A DNA stretch of 64,000 nt, taken from the NCBI GenBank assembly GCA_001414485.1, contig LLEY01000136.1:1-64000 (forward strand). The letters are read 5' to 3'. Below, one piece after another: positions 1-9,609 of the stretch. Each line of letters opens with the position of its first letter. Positions within the stretch are counted from its first letter, which is position 1. The position numbers and the translations under genes are program-made. The DNA is from Calycina herbarum (taxonomy: Eukaryota; Ascomycota; Leotiomycetes; Helotiales; Pezizellaceae). The notes under the pieces are model-generated. The model had not been told where the DNA came from and did no database searches. It saw only the letters and a program-made list of their open reading frames with translations.

Positions 1-149
1 ACTTTTCTCCCTTCACTCTTAAGGTCTACTTCTACACCCTCCGCCAGATTTCCCTCTTCACCTCTGCAGAAACACAAACCTCATCTTAAGGACACACCGG
101 GCCTCTTGTTTGTCTCTACCCTTCGCGCAGTACTTGACACGCCTTCAAG

Positions 150-1524
150 ATGTTTGTCACAATCTATGTTCCCTCTCTTCTGCCTATATACTAATCGCCA
201 TTCTAGGCACATCACCATAAACATATCCTCGCCCACCAGCGAAGAATCCGACCTCCTAACCCTCGAAATCTTCCCCGATACTACCATCAGCACGCTGAAA
301 GATTCCGTGCACGTCGAGGCCAAAATCCCTACCACCTCCCAGCACCTATATCATAATGGCCAACTACTGAGCGATGATGCAAAGACCATGGAGCAGTTGC
401 GGATCGGCGATGGGGAAATGCTGGCTCTACACATTCGCACTCTGCCAACCCAACAGGCTGTTCAGGCAGCACGCCAACAAGCGCCTCAACGGAGGGAAGG
501 CCCAGATCCAGAGACTGTCCGACTACGACTTTTAGGCAACCCTGCTGCAAGAGCACAGGCGGCGGCCCAGAATCCCGAGTTGGCGGCGGCAGTTGAGAGT
601 CCTGAGAGATTTGGCCAAATGTTCCGTCAGATGCAGGAGAGGGAGCGACAAGAGGCAGAGCAGCGAAGACAGTGGATTGCAAATTTGAATGCCGATCTAT
701 TCGATGTCGAGGCCCAGACCAAGATTGCTGAGATGATTCGGGAAGAGCGAGTTCAAGAGAATTTACAAAGTGCCATGGAGCATAATCCTGAAGGTAATCA
801 ATCCATCTGGCTAGCTTAAATCACAACTAACAATGAAATAGTCTTCGGTCACGTCCAGATGCTTTACATCGATGTGGAAGTCTATGGTCACAAGGTAAAG
901 GCCTTCGTCGATTCCGGGGCCCAGGCAACAATCATGTCCCCGTCATGCGCAGAAACCTGTGGGATCATGCGGTTAGTCGACAAACGCTTTGCCGGTGTAG
1001 CTAAGGGTGTGGGAACAGCAGCCATTCTTGGACGAGTACATTCTGCACAGATCAAGATTGGTAATCTACATCTACCCTGCAGTTTTACAGTCATGGAGGG
1101 CAAGGATGTTGATTTGCTCTTGGGGCTGGACATGCTCAAGCGACATCTAGCGTGTATAGATTTGTCCAAAGACAAGCTTATCATTCAAGGTATCGAGGTT
1201 CCTTTCCTCGGAGAAGCCGATATTCCAAAGAACGTCGAGGAAGAGAGAGCCGAGGAGCCAAAAGTGCCAGGCCCAGGTGGAACCGCAATTGGTGCTCGCT
1301 CAGGTGCTGTTTCTGGTCCTTCTGAGCAACCAGGTTCATCGGGAGGTGCCCCAGGCCCGTCGGCATCACAACCACAACAGCCCTCGTTCCCCGATGAGAA
1401 AATCGACAAACTTGTCGCACTGGGTTTCTCTAAACAAGCTTCTATCAATGCTCTTGCTGCGTGTGGCGGAAATGTAGAATACGCTGCCGGATTATTAATT
1501 CAGAGTTCAGAGATCTTGCCATAG
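150..1524 (+). CDS. DDI1: Ddi1-type ubiquitin-dependent aspartic protease / proteasome shuttle
   Basis: Three exons (150-151, 207-793, 842-1524), 423 residues, close to the yeast Ddi1 length. The start codon is split: AT ends exon 1 and the G opens exon 2; the 55-bp intron has donor GTTTGT, branch TACTAAT and acceptor TTCTAG. Without it the conserved start MHITINIS cannot be made. Domains: N-terminal ubiquitin-like domain (1-75), helical linker, retropepsin-like protease domain around 195-320 with the active-site motif VDSGAQ (Asp220), a Ser/Gly/Pro-rich linker, and a C-terminal UBA domain (about 383-423, with [12 protein letters not shown]). Family knowledge: Ddi1 brings ubiquitinated cargo to the proteasome and cleaves highly ubiquitinated proteins; it acts as a dimer in cytosol and nucleus. 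All three family domains are present, so the identification is firm. Confidence 0.95.
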
Positions 1525-2509
1525 CGAAGGGACGGATGGTGTATTTGGGGCATATTCATCACACACGGAAAGCGGTGGTAATTTGAGCGTCATCGTATTT
1601 TGGGGGGCGGGAAGAAATCCTTGAGCTGGAGTTGACATCCCGGCTTCCATGTATGTGGAGGAGCAGTGTATGTATTTTCACGGAGCTAGGTAGTTGCTTG
1701 CTCACATCTCATGGCTTGCTAGGCGTATGGCAGAGGACAGATGGGCATTGTGGAAAGGTTGCAGGGCAAAAGGTTCCATGGGAGGTGTAGGTAGATATGA
1801 ATCAAAGCCATAATTCCCCCTTTTTCCGGAAAAAGTCTTCATCTACTGTAACTTTTGCGCAAAATTGTACGAAATTATCTGGCATAGTCGTAACCTGATC
1901 AAGGCATTTTCAACAATCAAGAACTTGAATGTTTGATTCTTCTAGATACTCTCGGGTAGTATTCATTTATCCAAGACTGTTTTGGAACACTGAATTTCTG
2001 GAGCGGCTGGTGCTTTTTGTGGGAAAGCATAGCTAGGGAGTTGCAAAGAATCATAAGATATCGTTACCCCCCTCCCTTCATCCTACAACTATCTCAATAC
2101 AAGTATCATATTGACGTCGCTTGATCGCTTCCCTCACTTCGTGCAATCCCAAAAAAGGTTCCATTCGGAGTCACAGCTACTATGAACCACTTCCAGACCT
2201 TCGTTGCCTCTGAAACAACCTACACCAAATCAAGAAAAAAAGACACCTCGTGTTCCCTCACCACCTACCTCTGGCAAATCTGGGGTTGCAATATGAGTTG
2301 AGAAATTAGAGGAGTTGTGGTTCTTATGCCTTGGTTTTGATACGTCGTTGGTTTGAAATCTACCTTGTTTGTACTTTCCCTGTGTATTTTCTAGACCCAA
2401 ATTTTGTTTGAAGGCGCGTCATCGAGACTCGTAGTGGCAAGCATCCCCCTTCTTCACTCTCTCACATCTAAACACCACCTATAAACTCGGACGCCGATTA
2501 CCCAACGCA

Positions 2510-3120
2510 CAACTCTGCAAACAACGTATCCACCCGCGATGATAGCCTCGTTTGCTCCCAAGCAGTCCTTCTTCTTGAATCGATCCACAATCCAAACCAT
2601 ATTTCCACTTACCGGCGATAGCTTTATAAGCTCCTAATCAAATCCAACCCCCTTGTTCCTTTCGTCAGAAGCTCCTCACCGCCATGTATGTTACTACTCC
2701 TCTTTGGCCAACAAATCATTTTTCCAACGCTTCCTGCATTACCCTTTTACTAGAAACTAATTCGTACATAATAGTATGTCCAACTTCAGCAGCAGCAGCA
2801 GCAGCAACAACCCTAATCTCGACGACAGCACACCACCACACCTCAATACCAACCACCATCCCAGCCAATGATCCTCAGATTTGTTCTCCTTCTACAATGC
2901 CAATGCGGAAGGATTAAATCGGTTACTGGTTCTGATAGTGCTAGTGGAGTTTACTGCTTCGAGAAGGAGCTTTGCACTCTCTCATTTTCCCTCCCAAGAT
3001 AAGTTGCAATCCGATGATCTTAATACGCCGCTAACACTTATCAAGAGGCGAAGGAAAGACCAACTTGAGCTCCAAGCCGGCCAAATCAAGTCCAAGCCAG
3101 AAATCACGAGGAAAATATAG
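2510..3120 (+). pseudogene. Relic of a small gene, diverged copy of the sequence at 31.6-32.1 kb
   Basis: The block around 2510-2810 aligns by eye with the reverse strand of about 31780-32010. Shared features are an acceptor-like ATAAG followed by CTCC(C/T)AATCAAATCCA, a donor-like GTATGTTACTA(C/T)TCCTCTTT, and a branch/acceptor area ACTAA(C/T)T(C/T)GTACATAA. In this copy the frame that is open in the partner carries TAA where the partner has CAA. A second frame starting at 2776 (MSNF followed by six Ser from an AGC repeat) is broken by TGA at 2869-2871 and then stays open to 3120. I do not recognise the product. Changes between the copies include C-to-T and G-to-A, as repeat-induced point mutation would cause, but the sample is too small to prove it. 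Confidence 0.35.
2788..2805. repeat. (AGC)6 microsatellite
   Basis: Six perfect AGC units inside the gene relic; they encode a Ser run in the MSNF frame. Confidence 0.8.
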
Positions 3121-3507
3121 CTAGAATTCATTAGGAGACTTTGGAGAAAGATTCGTAGATGAAGGAGTGCGGATACCATGCTGAGACTTTAGTCAATTCG
3201 GTCTAAACAAGTACGAATTCTCATCCCCTTAATTTACCTCACCTCTTACACTTGCACTATTCCAAAACTCACAGCTACGAGATGGAAATAACAAAATTTT
3301 CATCCAACGCCAAATCACGGGAAAGGAGATTCGTACCTATAACAACCTCGTCTTGAACTGGCACATATTCCTCGCCCGCGGGTGAAGTATGGTATTGTTG
3401 ATCTATTCCACCTCTCGCTCGATCAAGCGTAAAAAGAACATAGGATGTCTGAGTAAAGTTGTCTACTGGGTTTGGCGTGTCAGTTGGCGATTGAGATGCA
3501 GGTTGGT

Positions 3508-3715
3508 CACTTTTGCAAGTAAGCTGCTCATTTGCGAGTAAGCTAGTGATATGTGGGTAAGCTGGTTGTTCATGAGTAACCTGGTTGTGAACGAGTAAGC
3601 TTGTATTTGACAAGTAAGCTACCCAATTGCGAGTAAGCTACAAATGCTAGTGATATGTGAGTAAGCTAGGAATTTGCGAGCAAGTGAGTAACCCGTGAGC
3701 AAGCTGCGATTGGTG
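3508..3715. repeat. Array of about nine GAGTAAGCT-like motifs
   Basis: The 9-mer (G/C)(A/C)AGTAAGCT or one-base variants recurs about nine times at 20-30 bp intervals. It is often followed by AGTGATATGTG or preceded by TTTGCG or TTGC. The spacing is irregular, so this is a degenerate minisatellite or a cluster of binding sites rather than a perfect tandem repeat. The same motif recurs twice in inverse orientation at 50811-50833. Confidence 0.6.
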
Positions 3716-4863
3716 TGATGTTGAATTGGGTAGGGGGACTTGCAGACAGTGTATTTAAATTGCGTGGTGGTACTCCTTTAATGATAAAAGCGTTTCGGAT
3801 ATGATGGGCTTGGAAACGCGCGAAGAATAGATAAATAATACTCGTAGATTTTTGACATTAGATGGCGTTTTATGTTGGGATCTCGACGGAAGATGGTGCT
3901 TCAAAGATTTCGGGTTCGTGAGCTATTGATTCATGCGAAAGAGTAAGTGATTGAAATGTTGAGGGTGGTCTGAGACGGATAAGAGGGATGGTCTTGCGAG
4001 GAGGGGGGTCAGTATGGATGGATGAAGATGAAAACCAAACGATGTGAGGACTTGGGAATGAAGGGATTCATTCTCAACCATGGAACAAATGAGCATTTCT
4101 TTCCCCTCAAAAAGACTCGTGTTGGATTTACACGATACAAATTCTTCTTGAAATCAGGATAATCTTCCGAATCTTACTCCGACTTTCGGGAGGTACTTGG
4201 GGACTAGGTAGGCAGGTAACACAACGTAAATCCTCATACTCAGCTAAATCCGACCCCACAATCTTTCAGCTCTCATTTCCACCAACGTTTCCAATGTGGT
4301 CATACTTGTACTTCGTAATGAGTTTGCACAAGAGGACCAAGGAGCAATTATCATTCAATTCCTTTCTACGGAGTAAATTATTGAAGAAACAGGTGAGCTA
4401 ACGTGACTCAAAGTGTAGCGCTCAGTGCCCACCAATACTCATTGAAAAATCGCCCAACGAGAAAACGAGAATTCCTCAACGAAAACAAGTACAACTCAAA
4501 TAGTCAACGTGAAAACAAGAAAAAAGGGAGACTCTCACCACGTAGCTTGCCCCTGACACAACCATTCACATAAGCGGCTCATCGAACGGGAAGTAAAATT
4601 ACACTCTAACTTTCGGCTGCAAGTCACGGTTCCTGCAGGATCTCGACAAGCAGATCTCACTCCTACGGGATGCAAGGCTGAGATACAATGGTACGGAAAT
4701 CGCACGAAACGACTTTATTATGACAGAGTGACTTCTTGGCATCTGCAGCATGATCGTGTTTTCTCCCCGGATTTGAGAATGTGCAAATTAAAGTTGGTTA
4801 TAATTAACCTCATGTACAGATGTAAGTCGGGCTGAAAACTAGCCGTGAGAAGGGAGAGTTAGA

Positions 4864-4870
4864 TATATAA
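4864..4870 (+). promoter_or_regulatory. TATA box of the lysozyme gene
   Basis: TATATAA lies 75 bp upstream of the lysozyme start codon, with a short leader between them. This is a normal arrangement for a regulated secreted-protein gene in ascomycetes. Confidence 0.6.
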
Positions 4871-4944
4871 CATGTCCCTCGACGTCTTTTGAGGGGAGTA
4901 ATTCGATCAGGAACTACATTCTTCGAACCCGAAAAGTTTTCAAG

Positions 4945-5966
4945 ATGGTCAGAATCACATCTCCCTCACTCATCACTCTCCTCCTCCTTCTCTCCCCCAG
5001 TCTTGCAGCTCCAGGGACAACAGATTGCGAGGTAGACAGCAAACAGAAAGGCGTCTGCATATCAACAGGTTCTTGCAAAAGTTCTAGTGGCGGTTCGGAG
5101 GCAAATCATTGTCCGGGTGGAGTTGATATCCAGGTATTTTCCCCGTACTGTATTCTTTTCGGATGGTTCAACTGACAGGAGAAAGTGCTGTACCTATGGT
5201 TCTTGTACTGTTAGTGGAACCAAAGGTCTTTGCCAACCTACAGCGGGATGTGAAGGCACGAGTACACCAGGATTCTGCCCTGGACCAACAAATATCCAGT
5301 GCTGTACGAAGAAAGAGGCTGCATCGGCGCCAGCGCCAGCACCTACACCCAAGCCGGCACCCAGCAGTGGTGGTGGAGACTGTGATAAACCTACTGCCAA
5401 TGACGCTACCTTGAAATTGATTCAAGGCTTCGAAGGATGGTATCCAAATGCCTGTAAGTTTGCTCTCCAAAATTCCTCGGAAGATTCTGACAAAATCCCA
5501 TAGATAAGGACCCAGATGGAAACCCAACCATAGGATATGGACATCTCTGTTCATCGTCTTCTTGCTCGGAGATCTCATATAGCATCCCATTATCGAAATC
5601 AGACGGTGACAAATTGATGCAAGATGATCTTTTGGTAAGTCCACTTACTCTTGTTTTAAGAACCCGAACTAATTCTTTCTCCAGAGATTCCGTCAATGCA
5701 TTGCCAAACAGGTGTCGGACAAAGTAAAACTCAACGCGAACCAATTCGGGGCATTGGTTAGTTGGGCATTCAACGTTGGATGCGGAAACACAGGTTCTTC
5801 AAGCTTGATTCGGAGATTGAATGATGGAGATGCTCCGAATACAGTTGCCAGTCAGGAATTGCCAAAGTGGAATCATGGACAGAATGGTGTATTGCCTGGA
5901 TTGACGAGACGGAGAGGTGCAGAAGTCGATTTGTTCAAGACCGAAACTAGTACACCAGCTTGTTGA
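4945..5966 (+). CDS. Secreted phage-type lysozyme (GH24) with tandem Cys-rich modules
   Basis: Four exons (4945-5133, 5186-5453, 5504-5634, 5685-5966), 289 residues. A signal peptide (1-21, ending SLAAP) is followed by two similar Cys-rich modules of about 35 residues, each ending in CPG-x(2-3)-(D/N)IQCC, then a Pro/Ala linker and a GH24 domain from about residue 130. The catalytic Glu is in GFEGWY (Glu146), with the downstream YKDPDGNPTIGYGH block that matches the Asp/Thr part of the T4 lysozyme triad. First-intron acceptor: GAAAG is chosen over the earlier ACAG because only it gives DIQCC in frame and restores the second Cys pair. Role: hydrolysis of bacterial peptidoglycan outside the cell. 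GH24 enzymes are typical of phages; fungal copies are often explained by ancient transfer. Confidence 0.93.
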
Positions 5967-6163
5967 GTAGTACTTTATTACATGTAAAATACAAAATATT
6001 GTGTTTTAATACAACGGGGGACATCTGGCCAGCCTTGCCTCCTTAATTTTGGCAGAAAAAGTAAAAAAGCCAGTCCAACGATACACCAGTAAATGTCGCA
6101 TATCAGAAGAGAATATCTCAAACAGGCGTAAGTCTATTCCTTGAGGGCGCTCTGGTGCCAAGC

Positions 6164-7047
6164 CTATTTCCGTAAACTGGCGCCTTCCATCATCCTCATC
6201 ATCCGATCTCTCTCCTCCTTCGACGGGTTCTCATAATCCCCCTTCTTCGCCTTGGGAAAGCCCATCTTGTCCCATTTCTCAAACTCCGCAACACCAACTT
6301 TATGCCAGGGTACTCCCAAATCCTTCGATACTCTGTCTTTCCAATAATTGGTATCATAATAAGGTTCATCGGAGGAAATCGCTCCCGGCTCCCAAAAAAG
6401 TTCAATCATCCTCGTAGTCTCGATCTCCTTGCGATTCAAATTCTTATCCACCCCCCTCATGATTGCCGCCTTATTGTATGGCTTTGGTCTCATCCAATTT
6501 GCGACTTTTTCGTAGTCCAGCTCGAAGCCTGCTGCATCGTAGGTAGGCGATCCCTTGGGTCCCTTCTCATAGCACACATAAAGGGCGTGGAAACTATGTT
6601 CGGGTGTCTCGAGGCAGCGCTGGCCGTATTCATCTTTCTTCTCTTGAAAAGTCTTGCGCACTTTTTCCCTTTCGGTCCTTTGAATGGGGCGATGTTGAAG
6701 TTGATTCCGTGTTTGATTTCTACGATTGGTCCGACGCGTCCTGGGGTCTTTACGTTGCTTGATGATGCGGTGGTTTCACCGAGTGGGGTTTTGGGTCACG
6801 ATTCTTCGTCTTTGACATCTGCTTCGTCTTTGGTAGATGATTCGGCATGCTCTGGCTTTGGGAGCTGAGCCGCGGAGGCAGTTTTTGGAGGTGGAGTTTG
6901 CTCCTTTACTTTGGCTTCTGCTTTGGCTGGTGTTTTTGATTTCGCTGGCGCCTTTGCGCGGCTCACTGCTTTGACTTTCTTCTTTAGAGGCTCGATGGAT
7001 GGAGTGCCATTGTCGCTGGCACGTTTTCCGCTTCGTAGTGATACCAT
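6164..7047 (-). CDS. Conserved fungal protein of unknown function, basic N terminus; gene model uncertain
   Basis: I do not recognise the family. The start MVSLRSGKRAS leads into a Lys/Pro/Ala-rich, nuclear-looking segment of about 80 residues. The C-terminal 165 residues form an ordered domain (RKTFQEKKDEY, HSFHALYVCYEKGP, YDAAGFELDYEKVANWMRP, PWHKVG). The two parts lie in different frames. A 122-bp intron (6678-6799, donor GTGACC, acceptor TTCAAAG) joins them into 253 residues and removes an in-frame TGA at 6796-6798. The donor is weak, however, and the removed sequence itself reads as good protein in the first frame. Alternatively a 69-bp intron plus a frameshift in the A-run near 6663-6667 has broken the gene. 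Transcript data would decide. Confidence 0.6.
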
Positions 7048-7506
7048 ATTGAATGTATTTGAACGAAAGGGAATGGTGTGGTTCTTTTGTTGCGAAGAAG
7101 GGGAGACGGGACTTATAGCGTAGCATCGGTTACTGGACCAATACGTGACAACCGCATCATTCTCAGGTTTGGTTTCAAAATAAAAATCCAATACTAGACC
7201 AAAAGAAGAAATATATTCAATTAGCTGTGGCGATTGGATTCCTACCTCTTTTCTCGTACAATTGATTGGCTTTCCCACTTCTTGATTATTTCAAACCTTT
7301 GGAACAGCAGTTTTATATTGTCCCAAGCTCGTTTTGAAAAATAATTTCAATTACCCTAAACTTTACGAACAATATTTTGAAATTCTCCTAAGCTGCTCGA
7401 ACAATGGCCTATGATTATCCAAAACTCGTTCAAAGAATGATTTGAATTGTCTCAAGCTTCTGAAATAATGATATGTCATTCTCCTAAACTCGTTCGGAGA
7501 ATAAGC
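7048..7506. repeat. Intergenic degenerate array of ~32-bp units
   Basis: Between the two convergently spaced minus-strand genes, about 7320-7500 is built of roughly six imperfect units anchored on (C/T)AA(G/A)CT(C/G)GTTC or variants (near 7323, 7355, 7390, 7420, 7455 and 7485), each followed by an AT-rich GAACAAT- or GAAATAATT-like segment. No coding content is visible. Confidence 0.45.
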
Positions 7507-8982
7507 CTATCTCAGTTTATAAACACATGGCTTCAAAACTGCTGCCTCGCTAGAAATGGGTATCTCCTCCCCTTTATCGGCTGATTCCAAAAACTTCTTT
7601 GGCTTCTTGCTCTTCCATGTTTCTAATCCCATCTCGCTCATTCCCTCAGGAATTGGTACACATTTGCCCTTCAAAGGAGTCTGACTCTTGACAAAATGCA
7701 TACGGACAAACATCTTGTTGCTCAAATCAATAGGCTTCTCTCCTCTATCCTCATTTTTGAGAACGAATCCTCGCTTGCGAAGGACTTCGACGAAGGCACT
7801 GACATCCGTCTCCACTTTCATATCATCGTTCCCGTCAACCTCCACCATGAGAGCTGTATCATGTCCCTTTGCTGCCTCGTCCTCGGCCTTTTGTTTGTCC
7901 TTTTTGCTGAGAACCTGCTGCTTTCTTTGTCGGTTTCCTACGCTGTGGTCCACTCTTCCCCCTTTCCCAACACGCCCGAAGCGAGACTTAATCTCAGCAA
8001 TCCATAGCTCCCCTTTCCACCTCAAAATTCGGAAGGCCTCTTCAATAAAATCAATCCAGTTCGTACCCATAAGAGCAAGACAAAATATAGCAATATCAAC
8101 ACTGCCATCCTTAAGTGGCAGATCCGCAATATCTGCTTTCGTAACAAGTGGATGTGGAGAATAAAGATCAAAACTGTGAATTTTGAGTTGTAGTTTCTTG
8201 GAATCCTTCTGTAAAGCAGCCGATAATGCAGCGTCTCCACAGCCTAAATCCGCAATGTAGCAGGTTCCTTCTGTGCGGGGTAATGTAATTGCTGCCGGTG
8301 CTATCTCTGCTTCTCCTTTACGACCTGGTCCTCGAACTTTGCCTCGTGCTTTTATTACTCGAATATATCCGTCCACTGGATTCTCGGGCCAGACCTCGAC
8401 TTGACGGCGGAAACCTTCGTGGTACTCGGTGAACATCTCGGGGTTTTCGGAGAAGAGGGAGAGGGAGTGTGCGGAGGGCGTGGTATACAGGGTTTGATTT
8501 AGGTGACGGAATCGAGCTGATACGAGTTTTTGGCGCATAGATGCTTGGAGGGGCGTGAGGGTTGGAGCGGGGGCGACGACGGGTACCTCTTTCGCAGGTT
8601 TCTTCGATTCGACAGGTTTAGGTTTGTCGACGGTCTCTCCAGATGCCTCCCGTAGCTTCTTCTCCCGCTTCTTGTCTTTCAATGTCTTTTCCTTCTTCTT
8701 CTTCTCTTGCTTCACGCCCTTGACCTTTGGTGGCACAACGACTTCGTCCTCGGCAGACCCATCCTTCGAAATCTTCTGTCGCTTTTCGCCCACCTTGCCC
8801 TCAATTACTGTCTCATACAGCTCTGCGACATTGTCGGAATTGACATCGCCGCGCTTTCCTCGTTTCCGCTTCTTATCGTTCTTGCCTTCGGTGTCGTTCT
8901 CGTGGGTGGCGGGAGCTTTCGTTGGGTGTATTTGTGTTTTCAAAGCCTTGGACTCTACGGACCAACCTGGGACGGCGAACAT
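7507..8982 (-). CDS. RRP8: 25S rRNA adenine-N1 methyltransferase Rrp8
   Basis: A single 491-residue frame. The N-terminal ~130 residues are low-complexity and strongly basic (KKRKRGKRG, KKKEKTLKDKKREKK), typical of a nucleolar protein. The C-terminal half is a class I SAM-dependent methyltransferase of the Rrp8 type: motif I YIADLGCGDAALSAAL (about residue 244), then FDLYSPHPLVTKADIADLPL, the family signature FCLALMGTNWIDFIEEAFRIL, and LWIAEIKSRF. Family knowledge: Rrp8 makes m1A in helix 25.1 of 25S rRNA in the nucleolus and supports pre-rRNA processing. The length exceeds yeast Rrp8 (392) because of the longer tail, which is usual in filamentous fungi. The ATG at 8980-8982 opens MFAVPGWSVES, a start typical of filamentous-fungal homologues. 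Confidence 0.93.
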   Translation of the reverse strand: MFAVPGWSVESKALKTQIHPTKAPATHENDTEGKNDKKRKRGKRGDVNSDNVAELYETVIEGKVGEKRQKISKDGSAEDEVVVPPKVKGVKQEKKKKEKTLKDKKREKKLREASGETVDKPKPVESKKPAKEVPVVAPAPTLTPLQASMRQKLVSARFRHLNQTLYTTPSAHSLSLFSENPEMFTEYHEGFRRQVEVWPENPVDGYIRVIKARGKVRGPGRKGEAEIAPAAITLPRTEGTCYIADLGCGDAALSAALQKDSKKLQLKIHSFDLYSPHPLVTKADIADLPLKDGSVDIAIFCLALMGTNWIDFIEEAFRILRWKGELWIAEIKSRFGRVGKGGRVDHSVGNRQRKQQVLSKKDKQKAEDEAAKGHDTALMVEVDGNDDMKVETDVSAFVEVLRKRGFVLKNEDRGEKPIDLSNKMFVRMHFVKSQTPLKGKCVPIPEGMSEMGLETWKSKKPKKFLESADKGEEIPISSEAAVLKPCVYKLR

Positions 8983-9609
8983 GTTGGGTGGTGGAATGGG
9001 TGTGGGTAGTTGAGGTCGAGCGTTTGACTTGACTGGAAAATATTATTTTTCTTCCCCAGATTCTAGCCCCACCAAAGATGCTTAGCCTTTCACGTGGTGT
9101 GGCTAGTAAGGAGCTCTATACCATAAAGCAGCTGGAGCTCTCGTTTTTCCAAATATCAGATGATCAGGGACAAATAAATTCATTGTTTTAAATTGGAAGT
9201 GCCAAGATCTTAAATTGGTTTAAAAATCTGGAATAATTTACCTGAATTACCCTAGAAAGTGAGAGCTGATAGGCAGGCACCTATTCACTGTCGCTTTTTA
9301 CTGTCTACCACGAGCCAAAGTAGAATCACACAACTTGTTCGTCTAATTGTGGTATAATTTACCTTATAATAAAGTAAATGGTTGTCCTAAATAATTGAAG
9401 TTATTATGACTAGGTGAGTAGCAGATGTATATTTAGTGCCGCTTGATTAGGTGGTTCCAAGTCGCTTCTGTGACGCGACCCGAAATAGTACCTTGCCAGC
9501 CTTGATTCCGGCATCGTGGCACATCGTGGCAACACAATCGTTTTCACACCCACCTACACCACAATCTCCACGTCGCCATGCTCTCTAGGAGCTAGAAATA
9601 CAATCAATC
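8983..9609. other. Intergenic region between divergent RRP8 and LSB6
   Basis: A 627-bp divergent promoter region. An AT-rich block (about 9175-9440) with ATAATT/GTCCTAAATAATT words resembles other intergenic repeat fragments in this window. No gene is seen. Confidence 0.5.

Larger units (their letters stand above)
1525..4944. other. Long intergenic region with a gene relic and a short-motif array
   Basis: No intact gene is supported over 3.4 kb. The stretch holds the 3' side of DDI1, a probable gene relic around 2.5-3.1 kb, a cluster of GAGTAAGCT-like motifs near 3.5-3.7 kb, and the promoter of the lysozyme gene. The remaining sequence shows no frame with convincing coding bias. Confidence 0.6.

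Noticed and set aside
106..819. DDI1 starting upstream in the uninterrupted frame (MFVSTLR...)
   Set aside because: The first codon is TTG, the leader residues are unlike any Ddi1, and a perfect intron gives the conserved MHITINIS start.
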